From Pseudomonadota bacterium (GTDB lineage Bacteria; Pseudomonadota; Gammaproteobacteria; Xanthomonadales; Xanthomonadaceae), in contig JAFEBX010000014.1 of the NCBI GenBank assembly GCA_018242425.1, positions 21,852 through 85,851 of the forward strand: a stretch of 64,000 nucleotides of DNA. The letters run 5' to 3'. Below, one piece after another: positions 19,028 to 28,969 of this stretch; the first letter of the stretch is position 1, and the number at the start of each line of letters is the position of its first letter. Below the pieces are notes generated by a model. That model saw nothing but the letters and a program-made list of their open reading frames with translations, ran no database searches and was not told the origin of the DNA. Made by a program: the position numbers and the translations under genes.

Positions 19028-19972
19028 ATGACGCAGCAAGCATCGCGCGCCGCACTGACCCAGATGCTGGTCGGCGCGGCCATCATCGGTACCAATGGGA
19101 TGATGGTGCGGCTGTCGCACACCTCGCCGACAGTCTCGGCGTTCTGGCGCATGTTTCTTGCGGCGATCGTGCTTGGGCTGCTGGTGCAGTTCCGCCATGG
19201 CTGGAAACGCATCCCGCGTTCGGCGTGGATCTGGATCGCAATATCCGCGATCGCGTTTGCCGGCGATCTGTGGATGTGGCACCGGAGCATCCTGATCGTC
19301 GGGCCGGGACTGTCGACGCTGCTGGCCAATACCCAGGTGTTCTTCATGGCGGTCGCCGGCGTGCTGGTGTTTGGTGAACGCCTCGGTGGCCGTTTCTATC
19401 TCGGCCTCGTGTGCGCGTTCTTCGGCCTGTGGTTGCTGCTTGGCGGCGACTGGGCGACATTGCCGGCGAGCTATCACTGGGGCGTCTGGCTCGGGCTCGC
19501 GACCGGCATCACCTATGCGTTCTACAACGTCGGCATCAAGCGTGCGCAGGAGGAAGTCGCCAAGGTCCACGCGCGGGTGCCGGTGGAGCAGGTGTTGTGC
19601 TTCGCATCGGCAGGGTGTGCTCTGTTGCTGGGCATCGCGGCATTGGCGGAGGGCGACTCCTTCGCGATTCCGGATGCGCAGACGGCGATCGCGCTGGTGG
19701 TCCTCGCGGTGTTCGGCCATTGCCTCGGCTGGATCCTGATCTCGCGCGCGATGCAATCGCTCGGCGCCGGCATGGTCGGACTATTGCTGTTGCTGCAGCC
19801 GATCGTCGCCTACCTGCTCGACATCCTTGTATTCCCGCACACGCCGACATCGCGGCAATGGCTGGGCCTGGTGGTGAGTCTCGCCGGCATCTTCATCGCC
19901 GGATTGAAGGCGAAATCGAAGTCGCGGCTGCCTCCGGATGCCGAGCCGGAAGCGCCGGCGACCGGTCAGTAG
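19028..19972 (+). CDS. EamA/DMT-family transporter
   Basis: Drug/metabolite-transporter superfamily permease of 314 aa with about ten membrane helices in two EamA repeats. The first starts at TQMLVGAAIIGTNGMMVRL and the second at YHWGVWLGLATGITYAFYNV, with the conserved EPVLA-like region seen as LLQPIVAYLLDILVF. The cytoplasmic tail is charged (KAKSKSRLPPDAEPEAP). Substrate is unknown; family members export amino acids or other small metabolites. It begins 11 bp after msrA and is probably cotranscribed. Its stop faces orfX tail-to-tail, 7 bp apart. Confidence 0.85.
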   Translation: MTQQASRAALTQMLVGAAIIGTNGMMVRLSHTSPTVSAFWRMFLAAIVLGLLVQFRHGWKRIPRSAWIWIAISAIAFAGDLWMWHRSILIVGPGLSTLLANTQVFFMAVAGVLVFGERLGGRFYLGLVCAFFGLWLLLGGDWATLPASYHWGVWLGLATGITYAFYNVGIKRAQEEVAKVHARVPVEQVLCFASAGCALLLGIAALAEGDSFAIPDAQTAIALVVLAVFGHCLGWILISRAMQSLGAGMVGLLLLLQPIVAYLLDILVFPHTPTSRQWLGLVVSLAGIFIAGLKAKSKSRLPPDAEPEAPATGQ

Positions 19973-19979
19973 CTTCCAC

Positions 19980-20705
19980 TCAGAATCGTGTCACCCGACA
20001 AACGTAGATGACTTCACAGGCACCGGCGCCGGTGTCGTCGCGGGTCATCGAACTGCGCCAGTTCCAGCCGCCGCGATCGTGCGCTTCCACCAGCCAGCCA
20101 TCGATGCGCACGCGGTCGTCGCGCTGGACTGCGTCCAGTGCCTTTTCGATCGCGGCATCTGACGGAATCATGTGCATGTTGGCGCTGTTGCGGATGATCG
20201 CGCCGGGATCGAGCGGTGGATTGCCGATCCAGCCGTAGCGATACCAGCGGTTCGACTGGCGCACATTGAGTTGCGCGATCGTCGCGGTATCGGTCATCGG
20301 CCCCCAGCCGAGCGCGAGATCGAGCGGCGAGAACAGCGCGGGACGATCGCCGCTGTAGTCGCGACGCGACAGCACGCGGGCATCGACGCTGAAACCGGCC
20401 AGCGCATCGAGGCGGCCATGCGCGACGCTGAATGTCGAAATGCCATCCGCCACCGGTGTCTGCAAGGGGGCTTCGCCGTCACCCGTGGCCTGGGGTTCTG
20501 GACAGGCGGGATTGGCGACGACCTGTTGCGGCCGCACTGGCGGCGAGTAGGGCGATGCCTGGAACCATGGCGTTGTCGGCAACATGGCCTTCGCCTGCTG
20601 CGCGCGTCCGGCATGCACGTCCTGCCATTGCACGATGCCGATCCACACGGCGAGCGCCAGCACGCATGCGCCCAGCGACCAAAGCGCGACGCGCCAGGCC
20701 ATCAT
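19980..20705 (-). CDS. OrfX-type membrane-anchored protein at the end of the oxyR operon
   Basis: A 241-aa protein with one N-terminal membrane anchor or uncleaved signal (residues 3-25), a Pro-rich linker, and a globular part of about 160 residues rich in Trp and Asp (SNRWYRYGWIGNPPLDPG, RGGWNWRSSM) expected in the periplasm. No catalytic motif is evident. Its ATG overlaps the oxyR stop (ATGA). In Xanthomonas the gene after oxyR is called orfX, and position and size suggest this is its counterpart; function unknown. The C-terminal pair of cysteines (GACEVIYVC) could form a disulfide. Confidence 0.75.
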   Translation of the reverse strand: MMAWRVALWSLGACVLALAVWIGIVQWQDVHAGRAQQAKAMLPTTPWFQASPYSPPVRPQQVVANPACPEPQATGDGEAPLQTPVADGISTFSVAHGRLDALAGFSVDARVLSRRDYSGDRPALFSPLDLALGWGPMTDTATIAQLNVRQSNRWYRYGWIGNPPLDPGAIIRNSANMHMIPSDAAIEKALDAVQRDDRVRIDGWLVEAHDRGGWNWRSSMTRDDTGAGACEVIYVCRVTRF

Positions 20706-21592
20706 TCGGCGACTGCAGTGCGCACGGTCGCCGCGACGTTGCGCAGTAGGCCATCGAGTGGCGAAGTGTTGCGCCAGGCCAGCGCGATCCGCCGGTGCGG
20801 CGCCGGCGCTTCGAAGCGCACCAGTTCCAGCCCCTCCGGCTGCACGTGCGGCGGGCGCACCGACAGGTCCGGCAGCAAGGTCACGCCATTGCCGAGCGCG
20901 ACCATCTGCCGCAGCGTTTCCAGGCTGGTGGCGCGGAAGCCGGGCTTCTCGTGCGCACCCGCGAGTTCGCAGACGTCGAGCGCCTGTTCGCGCAGGCAGT
21001 GGCCATCGTCGAGCAGCAGCAGTTGTTCGTCGGCCAGGTCACCGATGCGCAGGTGCTTCGCGTTCGCGAGGTGATGTCCGCTCGGCACCGCGAGCAGGAA
21101 CGGTTCCTCGAACAGCAGTTCGGCGTGCAGGCGATCATCGCCGAGTGGCAGGGCGAGGAAGGCGGCATCGAGCTTGCCTTCGCGCAGGTCGGACACCAGC
21201 ACGTCGCTCTTTTCCTCGCTCAACAGCAATTCCATCTTCGGGAAGCGCTTGCGCAGCGCCGGCAACACCTGCGGCAACAGATAGGGACCGAGCGTCGGAA
21301 ACGCGCCGAGGCGCAGGCTGCCGGCCTCGGGGTCGCGGCTGCGGCGCGCCAGTTCCTTCATCTGTTCGACATCGTGGATGACGTGCTTGGCGCGATCGAC
21401 GATCTCGCGTCCGATCGGCGTCAGCATCACCCGTCGCGGCGCGCGTTCCACCAGCGGCACGCCGAATTCTTCCTCGAGTTTCTTGATCTGCATCGACAGC
21501 GTCGGCTGGCTGACGTGGCAAGCCTGCGCCGCACGGCCGAAATGCCGGAGCTCCGACAATGCCACCAGATAGCGGAGGTCGCGCAGGTTCAT
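20702..21592 (-). CDS. oxyR: Hydrogen-peroxide sensor and LysR-type regulator OxyR
   Basis: Activates peroxide-defence genes when its cysteine pair is oxidised. The 296-aa protein begins MNLRDLRYLVALSELRHFGRA, the winged-helix DNA-binding domain (helix-turn-helix around residues 18-37, VSQPTLSMQI), followed by the substrate-binding-like sensor domain. The two redox cysteines are present in the diagnostic spacing, DGHCLREQALDVC, matching Cys199 and Cys208 of E. coli. This separates it from other LysR proteins. It is coupled by 4-nt overlaps to the VOC gene before it and orfX after it. A matching OxyR-type site stands upstream of ahpC at 24447-24483. Confidence 0.96.
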   Translation of the reverse strand: MNLRDLRYLVALSELRHFGRAAQACHVSQPTLSMQIKKLEEEFGVPLVERAPRRVMLTPIGREIVDRAKHVIHDVEQMKELARRSRDPEAGSLRLGAFPTLGPYLLPQVLPALRKRFPKMELLLSEEKSDVLVSDLREGKLDAAFLALPLGDDRLHAELLFEEPFLLAVPSGHHLANAKHLRIGDLADEQLLLLDDGHCLREQALDVCELAGAHEKPGFRATSLETLRQMVALGNGVTLLPDLSVRPPHVQPEGLELVRFEAPAPHRRIALAWRNTSPLDGLLRNVAATVRTAVAE

Positions 21593-22035
21593 CGATCGAT
21601 CGTCCGGCTGGCCGCGGCAGGTCCCTTCAGTTCGATGGTATTGCCATCGGGGTCGCGGAGGTAGATCGAAGGGCCATCGCCTTCGGCGCCGAAGTTGTCC
21701 TGCGCGGGGCCCAACGGCTGCAATCCGTGTTTGGCGAGATGTGCGACCAGTGCGCCTTCGTCGAACGGCTCGATGCGCAGGCAGACATGGTCGACATTGC
21801 GTCCCTGTTCGCCGGCGGCAGCGCCGCCCGCCAGTCCGAGTTTCCCGTGGACGTCGACCAGATCGATCATCGAGGCGCCGCAGCGCAGGTGGATCAGGCC
21901 GAGATCGTCGCGCCGGCGCGCGAGGCTGCAACCCAGGACATCGCGGTAGAACGCCAGCGACCGTTCGGGATCGCCGACGCGGAGCACCACGTGATCGATA
22001 CGCTGCAGTTCGAACGGACGCATCGGCGCCTCCAT
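21589..22035 (-). CDS. VOC-superfamily (glyoxalase/dioxygenase-like) protein
   Basis: A 148-aa protein with two beta-alpha-beta-beta-beta modules of the vicinal oxygen chelate fold: IDHVVLRVGDPERSLAFYRDVLG in the first, and VDHVCLRIEPFDEGAL ending with IYLRDPDGNTIELKG in the second. Candidate metal ligands are the His of IDHV, the Glu of TIELKG, and the His of VDHV. Family members include glyoxalase I, fosfomycin-resistance enzymes and ring-cleaving dioxygenases; the substrate here is unknown. It is inserted between ahpF (3 bp) and oxyR (4-nt overlap), so it is expressed with peroxide defence, perhaps detoxifying a reactive product. The second ATG at 22023 is an alternative start. Confidence 0.85.
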   Translation of the reverse strand: MEAPMRPFELQRIDHVVLRVGDPERSLAFYRDVLGCSLARRRDDLGLIHLRCGASMIDLVDVHGKLGLAGGAAAGEQGRNVDHVCLRIEPFDEGALVAHLAKHGLQPLGPAQDNFGAEGDGPSIYLRDPDGNTIELKGPAAASRTIDR

Positions 22036-22038
22036 GGG

Positions 22039-23634
22039 TCAGGCGGCCTTGGCCTCGGCTTCGGTGGGCGCGCTGGTGCGGATCAGGTAGTCGAAGGCGG
22101 AGAGTGCGGCGGTCGAGCCCGCGCCCATCGCGATCACGATCTGCTTGTACGGCACCGTGGTGGCGTCGCCGGCGGCGAACACGCCGGGCAGCGAAGTCTC
22201 GCCGCGATCGTTGATGACGATCTCGCCGCGATTCGTCAGCTCGATCGAACCCTTCAGCCATTCGCTGTTGGGCAGCAGGCCGATCTGCACGAACACGCCG
22301 GAGAGATCGAGCTGGCGGGTTTCGCCACTGCTGCGGTCGGTATAGCTGAGCGCGTTGAGCTTGCTGCCGTCGCCGTGCATGCCGGTGGTCTGGGCATTCA
22401 CGTGCACGGTGCAATTGGGCAAGCTGCGCAACTTGCGTTGCAACACTTCGTCGGCGCGCAGCTTGCCGTCGAACTCGAGCACGGTGACGTGGTCGACGAT
22501 GCCGGCGAGATCGATCGCCGCTTCGACACCGGAATTGCCGCCGCCGATCACCGCGACCTTCTTGCCCTTGAACAGCGGGCCGTCGCAGTGCGGGCAATAA
22601 GTGACGCCCTTGTTGCGGTGTTCGCTTTCACCGGGCACGCCGGTCTGGCGCCAGCGCGCGCCGGGCGCCAGGATCACGGACTTCGCCTGCAGGACCGGGC
22701 CGCTGGCCAGGCGCACGCCGACCAGTCCACCGGGTTCGGTGGCCGGGATCAGTTCTTCCGCGCGCTGCAGCGGGATCATTTCAACGCCGTAGCTGCGCAC
22801 GTGTGCTTCCAGCGCGGCACTCAGCTTCGGGCCTTCGGTGTATTCGACCGAGATGAAATTCTCGATCGCCATCGTGTCCTGCACCTGGCCGCCGAAGCGT
22901 TCGGCGACGATGCCGGTGCGGATGCCCTTGCGCGCGGCATAGATCGCGGCAGCGGCGCCGGCCGGGCCACCGCCGACCACGAGTACGTCGAAGGGTTCGA
23001 CATTCTTCAGGGCTTCGGCCGCGCGCGCGGCGGCGCCGCTGTCGAGCTTGGCGAGGAATTCCGGCACCGTCAGGCGGCCCTGCACGAACGGCTGGCCATT
23101 GAGGAAGACCTGCGGCACGGTGAGGATTTCGCGTTCCTCCACTTCCTTCTGGAACGAGGCGCCGTCGATGGCGATGTGGCGGATGCGCGGATTCAGCGCG
23201 GCCATCGTGTTCAACGATTGCACCACGTCCGGGCAGTTCTGGCAGGACTGCGAGAAATAGGTTTCGAAGACGTATTCGCCATCGAGCGCTTCGATCTGGG
23301 CGATGACGTCGTCTTCGAGGCGCGGCGGATGCTTGCCGACGTGCAGCAGCGCCAGCACCAGCGAAGTGAATTCGTGGCCGAGCGGCAGGCCGGCGAAACG
23401 CACGCCGGTGTCTTCGCCCTGGCGGGTGATCTGGAAACTCGGGACGCGCTCGCCTTCGTTGGACGCGGCTTCGCGCAAAGTCACCTTGCCGGCGCCGGCA
23501 TCGACGATGTCGGCCAGCAGGGCGCGGGTTTCCTTCGATGCGTCGCTGCCGTCGAGGTGCGCGACCAGTTCGATCGACGTGCGCAGGTTCTGCAGCAGGG
23601 CGGCGAGTTGGGTTTTCAGGTCGTTCTCGAGCAT
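22039..23634 (-). CDS. ahpF: Alkyl hydroperoxide reductase flavoprotein subunit AhpF
   Basis: NADH-dependent reductase that recharges AhpC. The 531-aa protein has the AhpF architecture: an N-terminal double-thioredoxin module with redox pair CQNC ([11 protein letters not shown]), an FAD-binding domain ([20 protein letters not shown]), an NADH-binding domain with the second redox pair CPHC (TYCPHCDGP), and the second FAD motif [15 protein letters not shown]. The ATG at 23634 follows AAGGAG at good spacing. It is 147 bp downstream of ahpC, separated by two hairpins, and leads directly into the VOC, oxyR and orfX genes. Confidence 0.96.
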   Translation of the reverse strand: MLENDLKTQLAALLQNLRTSIELVAHLDGSDASKETRALLADIVDAGAGKVTLREAASNEGERVPSFQITRQGEDTGVRFAGLPLGHEFTSLVLALLHVGKHPPRLEDDVIAQIEALDGEYVFETYFSQSCQNCPDVVQSLNTMAALNPRIRHIAIDGASFQKEVEEREILTVPQVFLNGQPFVQGRLTVPEFLAKLDSGAAARAAEALKNVEPFDVLVVGGGPAGAAAAIYAARKGIRTGIVAERFGGQVQDTMAIENFISVEYTEGPKLSAALEAHVRSYGVEMIPLQRAEELIPATEPGGLVGVRLASGPVLQAKSVILAPGARWRQTGVPGESEHRNKGVTYCPHCDGPLFKGKKVAVIGGGNSGVEAAIDLAGIVDHVTVLEFDGKLRADEVLQRKLRSLPNCTVHVNAQTTGMHGDGSKLNALSYTDRSSGETRQLDLSGVFVQIGLLPNSEWLKGSIELTNRGEIVINDRGETSLPGVFAAGDATTVPYKQIVIAMGAGSTAALSAFDYLIRTSAPTEAEAKAA

Positions 23635-23716
23635 GAGATTCTCCTTGCGGACACGATTCGGCGTTCCGGCGCGTCGCGACGAAACAACTTCAGGGATTGG
23701 AAGAAAGAGCTGGACG

Positions 23717-23769
23717 GAGCGGACGCGTGCATCCGCTCGGCCCAACCCTCTCCATGCGGAGAGGATTGG
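23717..23769 (-). promoter_or_regulatory. Twin hairpins in the ahpC-ahpF spacer, probable attenuator
   Basis: Two stem-loops lie between ahpC and ahpF. One has arms CCTCTCC (23747-23753) and GGAGAGG (23758-23764), extended by CCAA/TTGG; the other has arms GAGCGGA (23717-23723) and TCCGCTC (23732-23738). On the minus strand the second is followed by a pyrimidine-rich stretch with TCTTTCTTCC. Partial termination or RNA stabilisation here would give more AhpC than AhpF, the ratio this system usually needs. The role is inferred from position. Confidence 0.55.
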
Positions 23770-23781
23770 CGATCGTGAAAA

Positions 23782-24345
23782 TTAGATCTTGCCGACCAGT
23801 TCGATCGACGGCTTGATCGTGTTGGCGCCTTCCTTCCACTTGGCCGGGCAGACTTCGCCGTCGTGGCTGGCGACGTACTGGGCGGCCTGCAGCTTGCGCA
23901 CGGTTTCGGCGACGTCGCGGGCGATGGCGTTGTCGTGCACTTCCATCGTCTTGATCACGCCTTCCGGGTTGATGATGAAGGTGCCGCGCAGGGCCAGGCC
24001 TTCTTCCGGGATCAGCACGTCGAACGCCTTCGACAGCGTGTGGGTCGGGTCGCCGACCAGCGGGAACTTGGCCTTGCCGACGGCCTGCGAGGTTTCGTGC
24101 CACACCTTGTGCGAGAAGTGCGTGTCGGTGGTGACGATGTAGACCTCGGCGCCGGCCTTCTGGAACTCGGCGTAATGCTCGGCGGCGTCTTCGATTTCGG
24201 TCGGGCAATTGAAGGTGAAGGCGGCCGGCATGAAGATGACCACGGACCACTTGCCCTTCAGGTCGGCGTCGCTGACGGTGATGAACTTGCCATCCTTGAA
24301 GGCCTGGGCAGTGAACGGCTGGACCTGGGTGTTGATGAGGGACAT
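23782..24345 (-). CDS. ahpC: Alkyl hydroperoxide reductase peroxidase subunit AhpC
   Basis: Typical 2-Cys peroxiredoxin that reduces hydrogen peroxide, organic hydroperoxides and peroxynitrite. The 187-aa protein has the peroxidatic cysteine in FTFNCPTEIED (Cys47), the resolving cysteine in GEVCPAKW near the C-terminus, and the family start MSLINTQVQPF. The ribosome site AAGGAG lies eight bases before the ATG at 24345. A strong-looking promoter with an OxyR-type operator lies upstream (24418-24483). It is the first gene of the peroxide cluster. Confidence 0.97.
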   Translation of the reverse strand: MSLINTQVQPFTAQAFKDGKFITVSDADLKGKWSVVIFMPAAFTFNCPTEIEDAAEHYAEFQKAGAEVYIVTTDTHFSHKVWHETSQAVGKAKFPLVGDPTHTLSKAFDVLIPEEGLALRGTFIINPEGVIKTMEVHDNAIARDVAETVRKLQAAQYVASHDGEVCPAKWKEGANTIKPSIELVGKI

Positions 24346-24417
24346 TGCGTGCTCCTTGGGTGGTTGGGGGATTGCTGAAAGAGGAGAACCGACGATTGCG
24401 TCGATCCGGTGACGATC

Positions 24418-24446
24418 AAGATAGGTGCCGTCGATAGTTAAATCAA
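24418..24446 (-). promoter_or_regulatory. Putative ahpC sigma-70 promoter
   Basis: Read on the minus strand: -35 TTGATT (24441-24446), a 17-bp spacer and -10 TATCTT (24418-24423). The two hexamers match the sigma-70 consensus at four and four positions. The -35 touches the edge of the OxyR-type site, the arrangement of OxyR-activated promoters where the regulator contacts RNA polymerase. The leader to the ahpC ATG would be about 65-70 nt. Confidence 0.7.
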
Positions 24447-24483
24447 ATCGATTATTGTGATTCGATTGATAGATTATGCCTAT
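24447..24483 (-). promoter_or_regulatory. Putative OxyR operator upstream of ahpC
   Basis: Two 15-bp half-elements spaced by 7 bp, as in the OxyR consensus ATAG-N7-CTAT repeated. The distal one (24469-24483) has perfect ATAG and CTAT ends around ATTATGC. The proximal one (24447-24461) is degenerate but keeps ATCG...TGAT around ATTATTG. It abuts the -35 hexamer. Bases 24452-24483 are also the last codons and stop of lhr, so the operator is within a coding sequence. Confidence 0.65.
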
Positions 24484-27400
24484 CGATTCGACGGGCGTGG
24501 CCGGGGTCGAGCCGCAGCAGGCGGCGGGCTTCGGCCTCGTCTTCCGGGGACAACGGGGTCAGGGCGGCGAATTCGCCGGCGACGTGGCTGGCCAGCGGCA
24601 GGCCGTCGCGCACCAGCAGGCGGGCGCCGGCGATGCGCGGCAGGCGCGGGCCCGGCAGCAGGGTCCCGACCAGGTTGAGCGGGTCGAAGGCGGAGATCGG
24701 CAACATCACGCCGTCGGGGGCTTTCTTGCGGATCGCGCGCAGGGCGGCCACCGCTTCGGGCAGGGCGAACTGCTCGCCGACCAGTCCAGCGACGAAACGG
24801 CCGCCGCGCAATTCGCCGCGCGCTTCCAGTCGGCGATAGACGCGCACCAGCTCGCGCCACGGCGGCAGCCACGCGGCTTCGCGTTCGAGGATGCGCCAGC
24901 ACACCACGCCATAGCGGCGCAGCAGCACGCGCGCGATCTGCTCGATGTCGTCCGATCCGGAAGTGGCGTCTTCGGTGTCGGGCTTGCGTGGCGCGCGAGC
25001 GAGCGTCCAGCGCCCGGCATCCCGAATTCCGCTGACCAGCCCGCGACGCACGCGACGCGTGCTCGCTTTCGGGCGCTTGCCCTGCGGCAACAGCAGCGCG
25101 CGCAAACCGGAGTAGCTGTCGCAGCTGGCCATCCCGCGCGCGACCAGCTCACCCAATGCATCCTCGAGTTCGGTTTGCAGCAATCGCGTTTCGTCGAGCA
25201 GTTCGTCGAAGAACGAGGCGCCGTGCGCGCGCAGCGCATCCGCGACTTTCTGCGCGCGCGACGACAGCGGCGCATCGTCGCGGGACGCATCGACCTGGCG
25301 CGACCACAGCGGCAGGGTGCGTCGCGGTACCAGCACGATGGGTGTTGCGCGCACCGGAGAATTCGCTTTCGTCGCGCCTTCCGCGCTCGGAGCGCGCAAA
25401 CGCGCCCAGGCGATGCGTCCGGCCTGGCAGAGTTCGTCCAGCCAGTGGATCGAGTAATCGGCGACGCGCGCGGGCAGCAACTCGCCTTCCCAGCTCGCGG
25501 CCGCGGCCTCGTAGCCTTCCAGCTGGGCCAGCACGCCGGCCAGCGCTTCCGGGCCGCGCAGTCGCGACGATGGCGCGACGTGTTGCCATTCGCAGAGGAA
25601 GCGCAGGAAATCGCGCGGCGGCACTGGCTCGATCTCGCGGCGCAATTTCCCGAGCGTGAGGCGATGGATGCGCGCGAGCAGGTTGCGTTCGCACCATTGC
25701 TCGCCGTCGATGTCGGGGTCGTTCGTGCTCGGATAAAATCGGCCGCGCATGGCGTAGCCGTCGCGTTCCAGCATCGCCAGGCCGATGTCGATGTCGCCGG
25801 GATCAATCGTGAGGGTTGAAGCAAGCGTGGCGACGGTGACCGGGCCGCTGCCGGTCAGGCGCATGCGCAGCAGTTCGCGCACGGCGTCCTCGCGCGTCCA
25901 CGCGAGGTCGGCATAACCGGGCGCGGCATCGATGCGCGGTTGCAGTGCGGCCTCGGGGTGAATGGCCTGCAGCATGCCCAGGCGTTCTGCTGCGCACCAC
26001 AGGTCGACATCCACCAGCAAGGTCGCGCGCTGCTGCTTCGCCAGTTTTCGCAAGGTCTCCGACCAGTCGCTGGCTTCCGCTTCGGATGCGGTGATCGCGC
26101 CGAGGCTCATCAGCGCGTCATGTACTTCATCGTCGCTGCGCGCCTGCGGCCACGCGTCTTCGCGCACCTGTTCGATCGCGGCGATGTCCAGCCGCCCCAG
26201 GTCCGAAGCCTGTTGCGGATCGCTGTAGCGGCGCGTCTGCACGGCCTGGGTGCGGCGCTCTTCCAGCGGCGCGTCGTCGAGGAAGGCGTAGGGCTGTGCG
26301 TTCAATGCCTCGGCGGCGAACGGCGTCGGTGCGGTGAGATCGCGCGCGACGATGCTGACGTCGCCGGACTCGAGCCTGCGCAGCATCGCCAGCCAGCCTT
26401 CGGTGTCCATCGCCTCTTCGAGGCAGTCGTGCAGCGTCTGCGCGACCAGCGGGTGATCGGGGATCTCGCGTTCTCCGACGATGTTCTCGAGGCAGGCCAC
26501 CTGGTCGGGGAACACGGTGGCGAGCAGGTCTTCCGACTTCATCCGCTGCAGCTGCGGCGCGACCTTCTTGCCGCCGATGAAGCGCGGCAGCGCGAGCGCG
26601 GTGGTGGCATTCCAGCGCCAGCGCGCCGGGAACAGCGGCGCGTCGAGCAACGCCTGCACCAGCACGTCCTTCGCCGAATTGGAATGCAGGAAATGGGAAA
26701 CGTCGTCGAGCGGGAAGCTGTGGCTGGTCGAGAGCGACAGCACGATGGCGTTCTCGGTGGCGGCGGCCTGCAATTCGAAATTGAAACTGCGGCAGAAGCG
26801 CTTGCGCAGCGCAAGCCCCCAGGCGCGGTTGACGCGGCTGCCGTAGGGCGTGTGGATGACGAGCTGGGTGCCACCGGACTCGTCGAAGAAGCGTTCCATC
26901 GTCATCCGTTCCAGCGTCGGCAATACGCCGAAACCGGCGAGTTGTTCGGCGCAGTATTCGGCGATCTGGCGCGCGGCGTTCTCGTCCAGGCCAAGTTCCT
27001 CGCGCAGCCAGGCGATCGCGGGGGCAATGTCGATCGAACCGTCGTCGCCGTGCAACCGCGTTTCCAGTTCGCCGCGCAGGCGCGACACGCTATGCGACAA
27101 CTCGTTGGTGCGTCCCGGTGCTTCGCCCAGCCAGAACGGGATGTTGGGCGGTTGGCCTTCGGCGTCCTCCACGCGCAATCGCCCGGCCTCGACGCGCAGG
27201 ATCCGGTAGCTGGCGTTGCCGAGCTGGAAGATGTCGCCGGCGAGGCTTTCGATCGCGAAATCCTCGTTGACGGTGCCGATCATCACCGATTGCGGCTCCA
27301 GCACCACGGCGTAATCGGCGGTATCGGGAATGGTGCCGCCCGACATCGTCGCGGTGGTGCGCGCACCCTTGCGCGCCCGCAGCTGGCCGTGCACGGCGTC

Positions 27401-28840
27401 GCGGTGGATCCACGCACTGCGGGTGCCGCGTCGCGTCGTGAATCCTTCCGCCAGCATCTTCACGATGGCATCGAAGCGTTCGCGCTCCAGCTGCGCATAC
27501 GGCCAGGCACGACGCACGGTGTCGAACAGCGCATCCTCGTTCCATTCGCGGCAGGCGACTTCGGCGACGATCTGTTGCGCGAGGACATCGACCGGCGCCG
27601 GCGGCATGATCAGCGCGTCGAGTTCGTGGCGTCGCACCGAATCCAGCAACGCCACGCATTCCACCAGTTCGTCGCGTGTCGTCGGGACGATGCGGCCTTT
27701 CGGCATTCCACCGACATGGTGGCTGGCGCGGCCGACGCGCTGCAGGAAGGCGGCGATGCTGCGCGGCGATCCGATCTGCACGACCAGGTCGACATCGCCG
27801 ATGTCGATGCCGAGTTCCAGCGACGCCGTCGCCACCAGCACTTTCAACTGACCATGCTTGAGCTTCTGTTCGGCATCGAGGCGTAGTTCCTTCGCCAGCG
27901 ATCCGTGATGGGCGGCGACATGTTCCTTGCCCAGGCGTTCGCCGAGATGGCGCGACGCACGTTCGGCCATCCGTCGCGTGTTGACGAAGACCAGCGTCGT
28001 GCGGTGTTCCTCGACCCGTTCGGCGATGCGGTCGTAGACCAGCTCCCACTGGTCGTTCGACATCACCGCCTGCAGCGGCACCGGCGTGAGTTCCAGCGCG
28101 AGATCGCGCGGCTTGGAGTGGCCGATATCGACCAGCGCGCAGTCGGGTTTGCCGTCGGCGTCGACATGCGCCGAACTGACCAGGTAACGCGCGACTTCCT
28201 CGATGGGTTTCTGCGTCGCCGACAGGCCGATGCGGGCGATGCGGCGTCCCGCCAGTGCATCCAGTCGTTCCAGCGACAACGCGAGGTGGCTGCCGCGCTT
28301 GCTCTGCACCACGGCGTGGATTTCGTCGACGATCACCGTGCGCACGCCGGCCAGCATGTCGCGCCCGGATTGCGAGCCGAGCAGGATGTACAGCGACTCC
28401 GGCGTCGTCACCAGGATGTGTGGCGGATGCTTGCGCAGCGCGGCGCGTTCGCCCTGCGGGGTGTCGCCGGTGCGCACGGCGGTGCGGATGGCGACGTCGG
28501 GCAGGCCGAGGCGCGCGAGTTCCTCGCGGATGCCGGCCAGCGGCGCCTCGAGGTTGAGATGGATGTCGTTCGACAGTGCCTTGAGCGGCGAGACGTACAG
28601 CACCTGTACGCCTTCGGGCAGCTCGCCCCGTGCCAGTCCGTCGCGCACCAATGCATCGATCGCGGCGAGGAACGCGGTCAGCGTCTTGCCCGATCCGGTC
28701 GGCGCCGCCACCAGCGTGTGCTGCCCGGCGGCGATCGCCGGCCACGCCGCGACCTGGGCGTCGGTGGGGCCGGGGAAGCTGCGCGCGAACCAGCCGGCGA
28801 CGGCCGGATGGAACTGCGCGAGGGCGGGATGCGAAGCCAT
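24452..28840 (-). CDS. lhr: Lhr-type ATP-dependent helicase (long form)
   Basis: Large superfamily-2 helicase, 1462 aa, close to the 1538 aa of E. coli Lhr. Visible in order: Walker A ([19 protein letters not shown], about residues 45-63), Ib-type [10 protein letters not shown], the DEIH box ([15 protein letters not shown]), motif III GLSATQ, and the second RecA domain with [32 protein letters not shown] and GRASH. The winged-helix and Lhr-core beta-barrel regions follow, then a long C-terminal half with tandem winged-helix repeats. Long Lhr proteins act in DNA repair. The ATG at 28840 ([14 protein letters not shown]) was chosen because the Lhr core begins there. It is divergent from prmC, and its 3' end contains the ahpC operator. 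Confidence 0.93.
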   Translation of the reverse strand: MASHPALAQFHPAVAGWFARSFPGPTDAQVAAWPAIAAGQHTLVAAPTGSGKTLTAFLAAIDALVRDGLARGELPEGVQVLYVSPLKALSNDIHLNLEAPLAGIREELARLGLPDVAIRTAVRTGDTPQGERAALRKHPPHILVTTPESLYILLGSQSGRDMLAGVRTVIVDEIHAVVQSKRGSHLALSLERLDALAGRRIARIGLSATQKPIEEVARYLVSSAHVDADGKPDCALVDIGHSKPRDLALELTPVPLQAVMSNDQWELVYDRIAERVEEHRTTLVFVNTRRMAERASRHLGERLGKEHVAAHHGSLAKELRLDAEQKLKHGQLKVLVATASLELGIDIGDVDLVVQIGSPRSIAAFLQRVGRASHHVGGMPKGRIVPTTRDELVECVALLDSVRRHELDALIMPPAPVDVLAQQIVAEVACREWNEDALFDTVRRAWPYAQLERERFDAIVKMLAEGFTTRRGTRSAWIHRDAVHGQLRARKGARTTATMSGGTIPDTADYAVVLEPQSVMIGTVNEDFAIESLAGDIFQLGNASYRILRVEAGRLRVEDAEGQPPNIPFWLGEAPGRTNELSHSVSRLRGELETRLHGDDGSIDIAPAIAWLREELGLDENAARQIAEYCAEQLAGFGVLPTLERMTMERFFDESGGTQLVIHTPYGSRVNRAWGLALRKRFCRSFNFELQAAATENAIVLSLSTSHSFPLDDVSHFLHSNSAKDVLVQALLDAPLFPARWRWNATTALALPRFIGGKKVAPQLQRMKSEDLLATVFPDQVACLENIVGEREIPDHPLVAQTLHDCLEEAMDTEGWLAMLRRLESGDVSIVARDLTAPTPFAAEALNAQPYAFLDDAPLEERRTQAVQTRRYSDPQQASDLGRLDIAAIEQVREDAWPQARSDDEVHDALMSLGAITASEAEASDWSETLRKLAKQQRATLLVDVDLWCAAERLGMLQAIHPEAALQPRIDAAPGYADLAWTREDAVRELLRMRLTGSGPVTVATLASTLTIDPGDIDIGLAMLERDGYAMRGRFYPSTNDPDIDGEQWCERNLLARIHRLTLGKLRREIEPVPPRDFLRFLCEWQHVAPSSRLRGPEALAGVLAQLEGYEAAAASWEGELLPARVADYSIHWLDELCQAGRIAWARLRAPSAEGATKANSPVRATPIVLVPRRTLPLWSRQVDASRDDAPLSSRAQKVADALRAHGASFFDELLDETRLLQTELEDALGELVARGMASCDSYSGLRALLLPQGKRPKASTRRVRRGLVSGIRDAGRWTLARAPRKPDTEDATSGSDDIEQIARVLLRRYGVVCWRILEREAAWLPPWRELVRVYRRLEARGELRGGRFVAGLVGEQFALPEAVAALRAIRKKAPDGVMLPISAFDPLNLVGTLLPGPRLPRIAGARLLVRDGLPLASHVAGEFAALTPLSPEDEAEARRLLRLDPGHARRIDRHNLSIESQ

Positions 28841-28969
28841 CGCCGGATTATCCGCCGCGGCCAGCGACCCGCCCTGAATGCCGGAGTGGAAGTCGAAGCG
28901 GATCTGGCCGTGCATCAGGGCAGGATGGAACGGCGGCGTCTCAGTGACTGAGACGGGTAGCATGGCGGG

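Noticed and set aside
25940..27886. Long open frame antisense to lhr, and similar ones antisense to surA, ahpF, glnS and the M48 peptidase
   Set aside because: Same codon-bias shadow effect; no start context, no recognisable domain, and the sense strand has well-conserved proteins.
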